A DNA stretch of 56,396 bases from Porticoccaceae bacterium UBA1989 (GTDB lineage Bacteria; Pseudomonadota; Gammaproteobacteria; Pseudomonadales; Porticoccaceae), in the NCBI GenBank assembly GCA_002335945.1, contig DDDD01000043.1:1-56396 (forward strand), given 5' to 3'. Shown one piece after another: positions 32,392 to 42,042 of this stretch. The translations under genes and the position numbers were made by a program. The notes beneath the pieces are model-generated. The model had not been told where the DNA came from and did no database searches. It saw only the letters and a program-made list of their open reading frames with translations. Every line of letters begins with the position of its first letter. Position 1 is the first letter of the stretch.

Positions 32392-35300
32392 ATGAAAAAT
32401 GAGTTTGTTCACCTAAGGTTACATTCCGAATACTCACTGGTAGATGGCCTTGTGCGCATCAAACCACTGGCAAAAAAAGCGGCCGAAATCGGTATGCCCG
32501 CCGTTGCGCTTACCGATTTTAATAATTTCTTTGGCCTGATTAAGTTTTATAAGGCCAGTCAGGCTGCTGGGGTAAAACCTATTCTGGGTGCCGACGTTCT
32601 GGTGCTTGATGAGGATGGAGAGGGCAGTCCCACTCAGCTAGTGCTGTTGATCGCCGACCAAACGGGCTACAAAAACCTTACCAATCTAATCTCTAAAGCC
32701 TATCAGCAGGGTCAGCGTGTGGGTGTGCCCACCATAAAACGCTCCTGGCTGCAGGAATTTAGTAAGGGCTTAATCGCCCTGTCTGGCGGACGTGGTGGCG
32801 AAATTGGTGTCGCACTGGTGTCGGGCCGCAGTGCTGAGGCTGAAGCGTTGTTATTGGAATATATGGATTTATTTCCAAGTCGTTTTTATCTGGAACTCCA
32901 GCGCACCGGGCGTCCCGGTGAAGAGGACTATCTCCATGCCGCGGTGGACCTAGCCAGCAAGTTTAGCTGTCCGGTGGTGGCCACCAATGATGTGCGCTTT
33001 ATTGCGGCCGGCGAATTTGAAGCCCATGAAGCCAGGGTCTGTATCCATGAGGGGCGGGCGCTTGATGATCCCCGTCGCGAGCGCCGTTATTCCGAACAAC
33101 AATATCTGCGCACTGCCGACGAGATGGCGGAGCTGTTTTCGGATATTCCCGAAGCCCTGCAAAACACCGTAGAGATCGCCAAACGCTGTAACCTAGATCT
33201 ACGCCTCGGCGAATACTTTCTGCCGGATTACCCCATTCCCGATGGCATGACCATCAATGAATTCTTTATTAATGAGTCTGAGGAAGGTCTTGCCAAGCGC
33301 CTTGATTTTCTCTTCGACAGCAACGCTGAAGACTTCCCTGAAAAGCAGGCGCTCTATGCAGCTCGCCTGAAGTTTGAGCTGGATATTATTATTCAGATGG
33401 GATTCCCCGGATACTTCCTGATCGTAATGGATTTTATTCGTTGGGCCAAAGACAATGAGATTCCTGTTGGCCCTGGGCGTGGTTCTGGTGCGGGCTCTCT
33501 CGTGGCCTATGCCCTTAAAATTACTGATCTTGACCCCCTCGAATACGACTTGCTGTTTGAGCGCTTTCTAAATCCTGAACGGGTATCCATGCCAGATTTC
33601 GATATTGATTTCTGTATGGAGGGGCGTGATCGAGTGATTGCCTATGTGGCCGAGCAATATGGTCGTGATGCGGTATCCCAGATTGTCACCTTCGGTACCA
33701 TGGCCGCTAAGGCAGTCGTGCGAGATGTGGCGCGTGTGCAAGGGAAATCCTATGGCCTTGCGGACAAGCTCTCGAAATTAATCCCCTTTGAAGTGGGTAT
33801 GACGCTTGCTACAGCTATTGAGCAGGAAGATGAATTAAAACAGTTTCTCGAGCAGGATGAAGAGGCCAGCGAAATTTGGAGTATGGCCCTGCAGCTCGAA
33901 GGCGTGTCTCGGAACTGCGGTAAGCATGCGGGTGGTGTGGTTATTGCGCCTACGGTTATTACCGATTTTGCGCCAATCTACTGTGATGAATCCGGTGCTG
34001 GTGTGGTTACCCAGTACGATAAAAATGATGTTGAAGAGGCCGGTCTGGTTAAATTCGACTTTTTGGGTTTGCGTACATTAACCATTATTGACTGGGCCGT
34101 GCGCATGATTAACCGCCGTCGCGCCCGCAATGATGAAGAACCCTTGGATATCGAAAGAATCCCTCTCGACGATGTCGAGACCTTCAAGATGATGCAGCGG
34201 GCAGAAACCACCGCAGTGTTCCAGCTTGAATCTCGGGGTATGAAAGAGCTGATCAAAAAACTCGGCCCGGATAGATTTGAAGATATTGTGGCACTGGTGG
34301 CGCTGTTCCGTCCGGGGCCATTGCAGTCGGGCATGGTCGATGACTTTATTAACCGCAAGAAAGGCCGCGCCGAAGTTAGCTATCCCCATATTCAGTACCA
34401 GCATGAGTGCCTAAAACCCGCTCTGGAACCTACCTACGGCATTATTTTGTATCAGGAACAGGTGATGCAGATTGCCCAGGAAATGGGCGGATACACGCTC
34501 GGCGGCGCAGATTTACTGCGTCGCGCCATGGGTAAGAAGAATGCCGATGAGATGGCTAAACAGCGTGAGTTATTTACTCAGGGAGCCATCAATAAGGGGT
34601 TTGAAAAAGAGCTGGCATCGAATATTTTTGATTTGATGGAAAAATTTGCGGGCTATGGTTTTAACAAATCTCACTCCGCTGCCTATGCGTTGGTCGCCTA
34701 TCAAACCGGCTGGCTGAAGGCCCATTATCCCGCTGAATTTATGGCCGCGACCATTTCCTCGGATATGGATAAGACTGACAAGGTGGTGACCTTTATTGAT
34801 GAGTGCCGCGCCATGGGTTTGGACCTGCTGCCGCCGGATGTCAACAACGGTCAGTTCCACTTCAGTGTCGATATTCAGGGTCGAGTGCTCTATGGCCTAG
34901 GTGCCATTAAGGGGCTGGGTGAAGGTCCGGTAGAAAATATTATTGCCGCCAGAACTGAGGGCGGCCCCTTTAAGGATATGTTTGATTTCTGTGCTCGGGT
35001 TGATGGTCGCAAGGTGAACAAACGCGCACTGGATGCAATGATTCGCAGTGGCGCCCTGGACGAAATCGGCCCAGAGGGCGAAATTGGTTTCCGGCGCGCG
35101 GTGATGCTAGCCGGTATGGACGAAGCCGTAAAACTGGCTGAACAGCATGCACGCAACACCAGCAGCGGTATGGGTGATCTGTTTGGTGACTCTATTGTCG
35201 ATAGCGCCTCAGATATTAATTACAACAGCTACAGCGGTGCCCGTACTCTGTCGGTGAAAGATCGTTTAAATGGTGAGAAGGACACTTTAGGTCTGTACCT

Positions 35301-35898
35301 CACAGGCCATCCCATTGATGAATACGAAGATGAACTCAAGCAAATGGTGTCTAATCGTATTGTGGATTTGCGGCCGGGCAAAGAGAGTTCTGCGGTATCG
35401 GGAATGGTGGTCGGCATGCGTATTATGAAAAATAAGCGTGGCGAAAGTTTTGCCTTCTTAACCTTAGATGACAAGAGTGGTCGTATCGAACTCTCTGTTT
35501 GGGCTGAAAAATTTAATGCCTACCGAGAGATTCTGGTGAAGGATGCGCTGCTTGTCGTCCAGGGCAATGTGTCTGAAGACAGCTTTACCGGCGGTTTGAA
35601 GATGGTGGCGGAATCGATTCAGTCAATTTACGATGCTCGCTGCAGCAAGCTCAATCGCTTAGAGTTGAGCCTGTCCGGTGGTGCCGAGGATTCTCCCGCA
35701 GGTTGGGTGGATAAGTTTCACAACACATTGAGTGCTTACAAAGATGGCAACTGTCCGGTGACGGTGCATTACGCACTGCCCAGTGCGGCAGGCCAGCTTA
35801 CCTTGGGTAAGCAGTGGAAGGTACAGCCCAAGGATGAATTAATTTCTCGATTGCGGGAAGAATTTGGTAAAAATTCGGTAACCTTGCACTATCATTAA
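32392..35898 (+). CDS. dnaE: DNA polymerase III alpha subunit
   Basis: 1168 aa replicative polymerase subunit (E. coli 1160). The PHP domain is at 1-280 (HLRLHSEYSLVDGLVRIKPL). The palm holds catalytic P401-D402-F-D404-I-D406; GPGRGSGAGSLVAYAL lies near 360. The thumb/fingers region contains NKSHSAAYALVAYQTGWLKAHYPAEF near 760-785, followed by the helix-hairpin region (VNKRALDAMIRSGALD near 875), an OB domain (about 995-1080) and a C-terminal tau-binding region. It starts 40 bp after the KAS III gene and lies before accA, the conserved order. Confidence 0.97.
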   Translation: MKNEFVHLRLHSEYSLVDGLVRIKPLAKKAAEIGMPAVALTDFNNFFGLIKFYKASQAAGVKPILGADVLVLDEDGEGSPTQLVLLIADQTGYKNLTNLISKAYQQGQRVGVPTIKRSWLQEFSKGLIALSGGRGGEIGVALVSGRSAEAEALLLEYMDLFPSRFYLELQRTGRPGEEDYLHAAVDLASKFSCPVVATNDVRFIAAGEFEAHEARVCIHEGRALDDPRRERRYSEQQYLRTADEMAELFSDIPEALQNTVEIAKRCNLDLRLGEYFLPDYPIPDGMTINEFFINESEEGLAKRLDFLFDSNAEDFPEKQALYAARLKFELDIIIQMGFPGYFLIVMDFIRWAKDNEIPVGPGRGSGAGSLVAYALKITDLDPLEYDLLFERFLNPERVSMPDFDIDFCMEGRDRVIAYVAEQYGRDAVSQIVTFGTMAAKAVVRDVARVQGKSYGLADKLSKLIPFEVGMTLATAIEQEDELKQFLEQDEEASEIWSMALQLEGVSRNCGKHAGGVVIAPTVITDFAPIYCDESGAGVVTQYDKNDVEEAGLVKFDFLGLRTLTIIDWAVRMINRRRARNDEEPLDIERIPLDDVETFKMMQRAETTAVFQLESRGMKELIKKLGPDRFEDIVALVALFRPGPLQSGMVDDFINRKKGRAEVSYPHIQYQHECLKPALEPTYGIILYQEQVMQIAQEMGGYTLGGADLLRRAMGKKNADEMAKQRELFTQGAINKGFEKELASNIFDLMEKFAGYGFNKSHSAAYALVAYQTGWLKAHYPAEFMAATISSDMDKTDKVVTFIDECRAMGLDLLPPDVNNGQFHFSVDIQGRVLYGLGAIKGLGEGPVENIIAARTEGGPFKDMFDFCARVDGRKVNKRALDAMIRSGALDEIGPEGEIGFRRAVMLAGMDEAVKLAEQHARNTSSGMGDLFGDSIVDSASDINYNSYSGARTLSVKDRLNGEKDTLGLYLTGHPIDEYEDELKQMVSNRIVDLRPGKESSAVSGMVVGMRIMKNKRGESFAFLTLDDKSGRIELSVWAEKFNAYREILVKDALLVVQGNVSEDSFTGGLKMVAESIQSIYDARCSKLNRLELSLSGGAEDSPAGWVDKFHNTLSAYKDGNCPVTVHYALPSAAGQLTLGKQWKVQPKDELISRLREEFGKNSVTLHYH

Positions 35899-36052
35899 GC
35901 CAACAGTGTAATTAATCTGCTGGTAAGGCTAGCGGTGGCGGCGCAAGATGTTAAAATAGCCCCCAGCTTGTGGGCTGTTACATAGCCTGTTAGCAGCGAA
36001 GAACACCAAAATTTATAGCCCATAGTCATTGCAACCTGAGATCCTCGTCACC

Positions 36053-37006
36053 ATGAATTTGAACTATCTCTCCTTTGAACAGCCCATCGCCGAGCTAGAA
36101 GCGAAGATTGAAGAACTCCAGCTTGTAGGTAATGACAACGATCTGAATATTGCCGAAGAAGTGACTAAGCTGCGCGACAAATCACGCAAGCTTACCGAAA
36201 GTATCTATAGCAAACTCAGTGCCTGGCAGGTTGTGCAGGTCGCCCGTCATCCCCATAGACCCTATACCCTGGATTATATCAAGCGCATCTTTACCGATTG
36301 GGAAGAGATGCATGGCGATCGTCATTTCGGTGATGACAGCGCTATTGTGGGTGGTGTTGCTCGCCTTAATGGCAAGCCAGTGATGGTGATTGGCGAAGAG
36401 AAGGGACGTGGCGTTACCGACAAGGTGATGCGTAACTTTGGTATGCCGAAGGCTGAGGGTTACCGCAAGGCGCTCCGTCTAATGGAGACTGCCGAGCGTT
36501 TTAAAATGCCGGTGATTACATTAATTGATACCCCTGGTGCCTATCCGGGTATCGACTCCGAAGAGCGTAATATCTCCGAGGCTATCGCCCGCAATTTGGC
36601 GGTTATGTCACGATTACGCACGCCGATTATCTGTACGGTTATTGGCGAAGGTAGTTCTGGTGGTGCTCTGGCGATTGGTGTGGGTGATCGACTTAATATG
36701 CTGCAGTACAGCACCTATTTTGTCATCTCGCCGGAAGGCTGTGCCAATATTATTTGGAAGACCAGTGACAAAGCCCCAGAGGCTGCTGAAGCCATGGGTG
36801 TGACCTCGGATAACCTTGAGAAGCTGGGTATTGTCGACGAGACCATCCCAGAGCCAATGGGCGGTGCCCATCGTGATATCGAAACTATGGCCGACACATT
36901 GAAAGCGCACCTTTCTAAGCAGGTTGATGAGCTTCAGGCCATTCCTCTGGACGATCTGTTAGAGAGCCGTTACCAGCGTCTCATGTCCTATGGCAGACCA
37001 GACTAA
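36053..37006 (+). CDS. accA: Acetyl-CoA carboxylase carboxyltransferase subunit alpha
   Basis: 317 aa from ATG 36053 (MNLNYLSFEQPIAELEAKIEEL), the family start. A TTG at 36029 would add eight unlikely residues. With AccD it transfers carboxyl from biotin to acetyl-CoA, the committed step of fatty-acid synthesis. Motifs: HPHRPYTLDYI, HGDRHFGDD, GRGVTDKVMRNFGMP, TLIDTPGAYPGI and GEGSSGGALAIGVGD, forming the crotonase-like oxyanion holes. It ends the plus-strand run. tilS, which follows accA in several relatives, is not here. Confidence 0.96.
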   Translation: MNLNYLSFEQPIAELEAKIEELQLVGNDNDLNIAEEVTKLRDKSRKLTESIYSKLSAWQVVQVARHPHRPYTLDYIKRIFTDWEEMHGDRHFGDDSAIVGGVARLNGKPVMVIGEEKGRGVTDKVMRNFGMPKAEGYRKALRLMETAERFKMPVITLIDTPGAYPGIDSEERNISEAIARNLAVMSRLRTPIICTVIGEGSSGGALAIGVGDRLNMLQYSTYFVISPEGCANIIWKTSDKAPEAAEAMGVTSDNLEKLGIVDETIPEPMGGAHRDIETMADTLKAHLSKQVDELQAIPLDDLLESRYQRLMSYGRPD

Positions 37007-37051
37007 GACCAAGCTAAGGGCGCAGAGTTAACCCTCAGGCCTTCTGGTCGC

Positions 37052-37747
37052 CTAACTTTCATCGAGTAGAGAAATCGCTGCCATGGCCTCTGGATCTTGG
37101 GCCTTTATTTTATTGGCGATATGATGCTGGAAGAAGTAGCGGAAATCTTCGTCTTTATCCGCAGGGTAAAGACACCCATCCCCGGGCAGTACCGGAGTAT
37201 TCAGCATCTTAAGTTCATCGATCAGCATCGCTTCCATGGTGCCATCGTTTAGCAAGCGCCAGCTAACCACTTCTTTTAGGGTAATACTGTGAAAGCCATC
37301 GGTAGATAGCACCGCATGGGTGCCGATGGTATCCGGTATCTCTTGAATAATTTCCCGGTCGGCATCGCACTGATACTCGTAGTAGTCAGCCGCAGTTTCC
37401 AGCTCTACGACCTTGTGCAGGGGGGCCGCAAAAAACAACTCATCGACACCCTGATCGTAATAGCCTTCCCACTGGCCATTGAGAGGGTCATTAATTTCAT
37501 CGCAGGCGACTAGCTCATCGAGCCAAGGCACCAGCCCCACAACTTCACCATTTACGCGCAGCCCCCAGGCCAATATTTTCACCGAGAACAGCTTGTCAGG
37601 ATTTTCAGCATTACTGTAAAGCATCTCGAGGCCGTCGAGTTCTGGGGCGATACGGATTAGATTAGTGTTGGAATTTTCAGAGAGAGGTCTGCGGGTGAAG
37701 ATATCAATCACATTGTCGTTGGAATGATCAATCGCCGAATGGGGCAT
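37052..37747 (-). CDS. Uncharacterised acidic protein
   Basis: 231 aa. Start chosen at ATG 37747 because AGGAG lies eight bp upstream. The frame continues to 37828 without a better site. No signal peptide or membrane segment is evident. It is acidic, with two apparent halves: residues about 30-110 (LDGLEMLYSNAENPDKLFSV, then WGLRVNGEVVGLVPWLDEL) and about 120-215, ending in FRYFFQHHIANKIK and an acidic tail. I do not recognise the family and assign no function. It is a single gene convergent with accA and divergent from epmC, across 245 bp of AT-rich DNA. Confidence 0.7.
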   Translation of the reverse strand: MPHSAIDHSNDNVIDIFTRRPLSENSNTNLIRIAPELDGLEMLYSNAENPDKLFSVKILAWGLRVNGEVVGLVPWLDELVACDEINDPLNGQWEGYYDQGVDELFFAAPLHKVVELETAADYYEYQCDADREIIQEIPDTIGTHAVLSTDGFHSITLKEVVSWRLLNDGTMEAMLIDELKMLNTPVLPGDGCLYPADKDEDFRYFFQHHIANKIKAQDPEAMAAISLLDES

Positions 37748-37992
37748 AAATAAATCTCCTAAGCCAGCTTGATAGCAAAAGACACTAACACTACATAAAG
37801 TACTCTGTCTTTCTTTAAAGCACAACAATTAGTGTTATATGTTAAAAACATAGATGATCTCGGTTTAATATGCAATTTACCGAGACGGTTATTTTTACTG
37901 TAAAATTCAGTTTTTGAAGTCGCTGTTGTCTGTGAGTTGAATGTTTTATGACAGCAGATTAGCTATTCAGTTTTATATTGCTTGGGGCTTAA

Positions 37993-38526
37993 ATGCTGGC
38001 ACGAATTAGTACAATTTTTGAACAAGAGTTCGGCCTTGCAACCAATACCAAGCTGCTGGGCGGTGCCGATGAGCCTGTCTATTTACCCGCTGATGGCGAG
38101 CATGGCTGCAATCGGCTGTTCTACCGAGAGGACTATCTGTCCAGCGCGCTCCATGAAATTGCTCACTGGTGTATTGCGGGTGAGGCGCGGCGCAAGCTCG
38201 AAGACTTTGGTTACTGGTATAACCCAGACGGGCGCACGGCAGAGCAGCAGCGTGTTTTTGAAGCTGCTGAAATAAAGCCACAGGCACTTGAGTGGATGTT
38301 TTCAGTGGCCTGCGGCCAGGGGTTTCGCCTCAGTGTGGATAATCTTGAAGGGGACAGCTCGGTTAATCATCATTTCGCAGCTGCGGTTGTGGATCAGGCG
38401 AGACTCTGGAGTGAGAAGGGCGGCTTACCCCCACGTGGCGACCAATTTTTGTCTAGACTTGCATTGAGCTTTAAGGTTGCTGAGGTAACGAATTCTGCTC
38501 ATTATCAACTCACTAATATCCTGTAG
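37993..38526 (+). CDS. epmC: Elongation factor P hydroxylase
   Basis: 177 aa, EpmC (YfcM) family. It hydroxylates the lysylated lysine of EF-P in the last step of that modification. The metal-binding motif is H54-E55-I-A-H58-W (ALHEIAHWCIAG), followed by RRKLEDFGYWYNPDGR. The length matches the family (E. coli 182). The ATG at 37993 has no strong Shine-Dalgarno. It is followed eight bp later by the exonuclease gene. EF-P, EpmA and EpmB are not in the window, so the pathway cannot be confirmed locally. Confidence 0.9.
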   Translation: MLARISTIFEQEFGLATNTKLLGGADEPVYLPADGEHGCNRLFYREDYLSSALHEIAHWCIAGEARRKLEDFGYWYNPDGRTAEQQRVFEAAEIKPQALEWMFSVACGQGFRLSVDNLEGDSSVNHHFAAAVVDQARLWSEKGGLPPRGDQFLSRLALSFKVAEVTNSAHYQLTNIL

Positions 38527-38534
38527 ACCAGCCC

Positions 38535-39428
38535 ATGCAAGCATTTTTGATAGACTCCTCCATTTATATATTCCGCAGCTATTTCACCTTGCCTGAGAAC
38601 TGGCGCGCGTCAGAAAACCAGTTCTCCACCCATGCGGTCTATGGTTTTACCGCGTTCTTATTGGATATTCTCAAACAGAAAGATCCCGCGCATATATTTT
38701 GCGCCTTTGATGAAAGCCTCGAATGCGGTTTTCGCCATCAGCTATGTCCAGACTATAAAGCCAATCGGGATTTGCCCGATGAGGCACTAGCATTCCAGCT
38801 AAATGCCTGCCGTCAGCTCTGTCGAGTTATGGGCATCACGGAAATGGCATCGAATATCTATGAGGCAGACGACCTTATTGGTGGTGTTGCCAGCAAGGTA
38901 CGTCTCGAGAATGCTCAGCCGGTAATTGTTAGCCGCGACAAAGATCTAACCCAGATTATTCAAGCCAATGACCTGTACTGGGACTTTGGTAAGTCATACC
39001 CCAAGACTCAGCAGGAAATGGAAGTGCAGCTCGAGTTGGGCTGTAATCAGATGGCGGACTATTTAGCCCTTATGGGTGACAGCAGTGACAATATTGGCGG
39101 TGTTCCCGGTATTGGTGCCAAGACAGCAAGACAGTTGCTGAGTCACTATGCCAGCGTAGATGTGATTATGGAGCATCTCGATCAGCTTCAGGACTTACCG
39201 ATTCGCGGCGCTAAAAAGCTCGCCGATAAACTGGATGCTAATCGCGATCAACTATTTCTGTCTCGCAAGTTGGCTACCATTGTGACCGAGATTGATGAGG
39301 CGCCAGCATTGGGCGCTATTGGCTGGCAGGGTATTCACCAGGATGCTTTTGCCATATTCTGTGAAGACATGGGATTTGCCAATGCCTTCGCCAGCCGCGC
39401 TGCTGTGCTGAAGTCGCGGAATTTTTAA
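38535..39428 (+). CDS. 5'-3' exonuclease/flap endonuclease (PolA N-domain family)
   Basis: 297 aa protein equal to the stand-alone 5'-nuclease domain of DNA polymerase I. Acidic metal-site motifs: DSSIYIFRSY at 7-16, FDESLECGFRHQLCPDYKANR near 57-77, YEADDLIGG near 113-121, VSRDKDLTQII near 135-145 and GDSSDNIGGVPGIGAKTA near 181-198 (helix-3-turn-helix). No polymerase domain is attached. It resembles Xni/ExoIX-type enzymes, though these in enterobacteria are shorter and lack some ligands. Here all the main acidic motifs are kept. Its position after epmC suggests cotranscription. Confidence 0.88.
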   Translation: MQAFLIDSSIYIFRSYFTLPENWRASENQFSTHAVYGFTAFLLDILKQKDPAHIFCAFDESLECGFRHQLCPDYKANRDLPDEALAFQLNACRQLCRVMGITEMASNIYEADDLIGGVASKVRLENAQPVIVSRDKDLTQIIQANDLYWDFGKSYPKTQQEMEVQLELGCNQMADYLALMGDSSDNIGGVPGIGAKTARQLLSHYASVDVIMEHLDQLQDLPIRGAKKLADKLDANRDQLFLSRKLATIVTEIDEAPALGAIGWQGIHQDAFAIFCEDMGFANAFASRAAVLKSRNF

Positions 39429-39440
39429 ATAAGGGCTGTT

Positions 39441-40529
39441 ATGAAAATCGTTGCCGATCAAAATATGCCACTGGTGCAAGAGTTATTTGCGCCCTATGGA
39501 CAGGTGTATTTACTGCCAGGTCGTGAGATAACTGCGGCAGACGTTGCTGATGCCGATGTACTTCTAATTCGGTCGGTGACCGAGGTCAATCGCCAGTTAC
39601 TCGAGAATTCTAAGGTGACGTTTGTTGGCTCGGCAACCATAGGCACTGATCATATCGATACGGATTATTTACAGTCGGCCAATATTACCTTTGCCCATGC
39701 CCCAGGCTGTAATGCCGAGGCGGTAGTGCAATATGATCTCTCTGTGATGTGCCGATTAGTCCCCGACTGGCAGAGTAAAACCGTAGGTATTGTTGGCTGC
39801 GGTAATGTGGGGGGCAGGCTGTATAAAAAACTTCGTGATCTTGGGGTCAGCTGTCGGGTCTACGATCCATTTCTAGCCGCTGATTCCAACGCGGATCTTG
39901 TGTCATTCGATGAGCTCATTAGTCGCAGCGATATTATTTGTCTGCATACTCCCATCACCAAAGTGGGCGCGTTTCCAACCCATCATATGTTTAATTCCGA
40001 GGTGCTATCCAAGATTAAGCCTGGCGCACTATTGTTGAATGCGGGTCGTGGTACCGTGATCGACAATAAAGCATTGCTGGCCCATCTACGGGCCGATGCG
40101 CCGTTGCAGGTTGCACTGGATGTCTGGGAGCCAGAACCTCAGTTAGACCTCAATCTAATGGCTCTGGTGGAGATGGCCACACCTCATATTGCGGGTTATA
40201 GCCTTGAGGGCAAGACTAATGGCACTCAGATGGTGTTTGATGCTTTCCTAAGGTTCTTGGGCGAGAAAAGTGAGTCATGCAATGAACCTACGGATGAATT
40301 TCAGGTTCTGGGTGATCTTGATACTTTAGGTGAGGCGATTCTAGCTAGCTATGATGTGGCGGAGGATGATCAGCGCATGCGTGATGCGTTGGCTAATCTT
40401 ACTGGCCCTGAGGCTGTGGGACTGGCATTTGACCAGCTGCGCAAGAGCTACCCAGTGCGAAGAGAATTTAGCTATTATTCTGTATCCACTGAGGACAGTA
40501 ACGTTAGGCTATTGGGGTTTAGATCTTAA
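39441..40529 (+). CDS. pdxB: Erythronate-4-phosphate dehydrogenase
   Basis: 362 aa. Second step of the DXP-dependent pyridoxal phosphate pathway. A D-2-hydroxyacid dehydrogenase fold with substrate motif VGSATIGTDHID near 72-83, the NAD loop VGIVGCGNVGGRLYKKL near 115-131 and the catalytic segment GRGTVIDNKALLAHL near 202. The PdxB-specific dimerisation domain forms the C-terminal 80 residues. It begins 12 bp after the exonuclease gene. Length and C-terminal domain separate it from SerA or glyoxylate reductases. Confidence 0.94.
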   Translation: MKIVADQNMPLVQELFAPYGQVYLLPGREITAADVADADVLLIRSVTEVNRQLLENSKVTFVGSATIGTDHIDTDYLQSANITFAHAPGCNAEAVVQYDLSVMCRLVPDWQSKTVGIVGCGNVGGRLYKKLRDLGVSCRVYDPFLAADSNADLVSFDELISRSDIICLHTPITKVGAFPTHHMFNSEVLSKIKPGALLLNAGRGTVIDNKALLAHLRADAPLQVALDVWEPEPQLDLNLMALVEMATPHIAGYSLEGKTNGTQMVFDAFLRFLGEKSESCNEPTDEFQVLGDLDTLGEAILASYDVAEDDQRMRDALANLTGPEAVGLAFDQLRKSYPVRREFSYYSVSTEDSNVRLLGFRS

Positions 40530-40551
40530 TACTTAATGTTCAAAGGCAGGG

Positions 40552-40707
40552 CTAGGAGTCGCCCAGTTCGTTGCAGGCGGTTTGCACCATATCTTCGGTA
40601 ATCGGCACTTCCACACCCTGATCATCAATAATTGCGGCGCCGTTGAAATCTGGTACCGCAGTATCGTCTTCTTTTTCTTTGCTAATGTTTGGTTTGTTGT
40701 TGCTCAT
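40552..40707 (-). CDS. PA1571-family small protein
   Basis: 51 aa, read on the minus strand between pdxB and the aminotransferase. The sequence starts MSNNKPNISKEKEDD and has the core FNGAAIIDDQGVEVPITEDM followed by VQTACNEL. The hydrophobic AIID then the VPITEDMVQTAC segment is the hallmark of PA1571-family proteins of Pseudomonas and relatives, whose function is unknown. An in-frame ATG at 40719 is an alternative start. Neither has a strong Shine-Dalgarno. It lies 46 bp downstream of the aminotransferase stop on the same strand and may share its transcript. Confidence 0.8.
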   Translation of the reverse strand: MSNNKPNISKEKEDDTAVPDFNGAAIIDDQGVEVPITEDMVQTACNELGDS

Positions 40708-40753
40708 AACTATGCCCATCTATTAATTTGGTACTGTCTCTTAAAATGGTTTA

Positions 40754-41968
40754 TCAGGCTCGCATGCGCTCTAAAAAGTTGGCAAAGCGTCCGATAGCTT
40801 CACTGAGCTGATCCTGATCCGGTAAAAACACGATGCGGAAATGCTGCTTATCTTTGAGATTAAAGGCAGAACCCTGAACCAGCAGTACACGTTCTTCTTT
40901 CAACAGATTCAGCATCATCTCTTCATCATCGGCGATAGGGTACATCTGTGAATCAAGCTTTGGAAAGAGATACATCGCAGACTGTGGCTTGACGCAGGTC
41001 ACGCCCGGTATGTCTGTGACCAATCTGTGAGCCAGGTCACGCTGCTCAAGCAGTCGCCCACCGGGTAAGATCAAATCTTCAATACTCTGATAGCCGCCCA
41101 GCGCGGTCTGTACTGCAAGCATCGCGGGTGCATTGGCGCAGAGGCGCATGGAGGCAAGCATTTCAAGCCCTTCAATATAACTTTTTGCTATCTGCTTGGC
41201 GCCGGTAATAAGCATCCAGCCAGAGCGAAACCCTGCCAGACGATAGGTCTTAGATAGGCCATTAAAGGTGAGGCAGGGAACCTCTTTAACCAGACTAGCC
41301 AGAGGCGTATGCAGCGCATCATCGTATAAAATGCGGTCGTAAATCTCGTCGGCAAAGACAACTAAATTATGGCGTTCGGCAAGCGCAACGATCTGTTTTA
41401 GTACGGCATCAGAATAAACGGCACCGGTCGGATTGTTGGGATTAATGATCACAATGCCACGGGTATTGGCGGTAATTTTAGATTCAATATCAGCCACGTC
41501 CGGCTGCCATTCATCTTCTTCATTGCAATGGTAATGCACGGGGGCACCACCAGACATGGTGACAGCGGCAGTCCACAATGGGTAATCAGGGGAGGGGATT
41601 AGTATCTCATCATCCCGGTTTAAGAGTGCCTGCATCGCCATAACAATGAGCTCGCTGACGCCATTGCCCATGATCACATCTTCGACATCAATACCCTGGA
41701 TGCCCTGAGCCTGATAGCGCTGCATTACAGCTTTGCGCGCAGAAAACAGGCCCTTGCTGTGACTGTAGCCCTGAGCTTCACGGAGGTTATGGATTACATC
41801 ATGGATGATTTCATCAGGGGCATCAAAACCAAAGGCACCTGGATTACCGATATTCAGCTTGATAATTTTTTGGCCCTGATCCTCAAGCCAGTTGGCATGA
41901 TTCAGCACGGGACCGCGAATTTCGTAGCAGACACCGCTAAGTTTGTTGGATTGTAATATATCAGTCAT
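40754..41968 (-). CDS. alaA: Glutamate-pyruvate (alanine) aminotransferase
   Basis: 404 aa from ATG 41968 (MTDILQSNKLSGVCYEIRGP), the family start. The frame runs to 42016 but adds 16 unlikely residues. Makes alanine from pyruvate and glutamate with PLP. Motifs: NIGNPGAFGFDAPDEI near 39-54, INPNNPTGAVYSD near 175, FADEIYDRILYDD near 205 and the Schiff-base lysine K240 in FNGLSKTYRLAGFRSGW. The length equals E. coli AlaA (405). Divergent from the DUF1499 gene. Confidence 0.92.
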   Translation of the reverse strand: MTDILQSNKLSGVCYEIRGPVLNHANWLEDQGQKIIKLNIGNPGAFGFDAPDEIIHDVIHNLREAQGYSHSKGLFSARKAVMQRYQAQGIQGIDVEDVIMGNGVSELIVMAMQALLNRDDEILIPSPDYPLWTAAVTMSGGAPVHYHCNEEDEWQPDVADIESKITANTRGIVIINPNNPTGAVYSDAVLKQIVALAERHNLVVFADEIYDRILYDDALHTPLASLVKEVPCLTFNGLSKTYRLAGFRSGWMLITGAKQIAKSYIEGLEMLASMRLCANAPAMLAVQTALGGYQSIEDLILPGGRLLEQRDLAHRLVTDIPGVTCVKPQSAMYLFPKLDSQMYPIADDEEMMLNLLKEERVLLVQGSAFNLKDKQHFRIVFLPDQDQLSEAIGRFANFLERMRA

Positions 41969-42042
41969 TATGCAATTATGTATAGTTGTGGCTGAGTGAA
42001 TAGGCATTGTAGCCAAAATACTGTGTTGTTTGGGTGTTGAGG

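Noticed and set aside
36029..36052. TTG start of accA
   Set aside because: AccA proteins begin MN-x-N-(Y/F)L at the ATG 36053.
37748..37828. Longer form of the unknown minus-strand protein
   Set aside because: The AGGAG before ATG 37747 supports the shorter form; the extension has no plausible ribosome-binding site.
37859..37884. Hairpin CTCGGT/ACCGAG followed by T-rich sequence, upstream of epmC
   Set aside because: Six-bp stem with a 14-base loop is too weak to call a terminator or operator.
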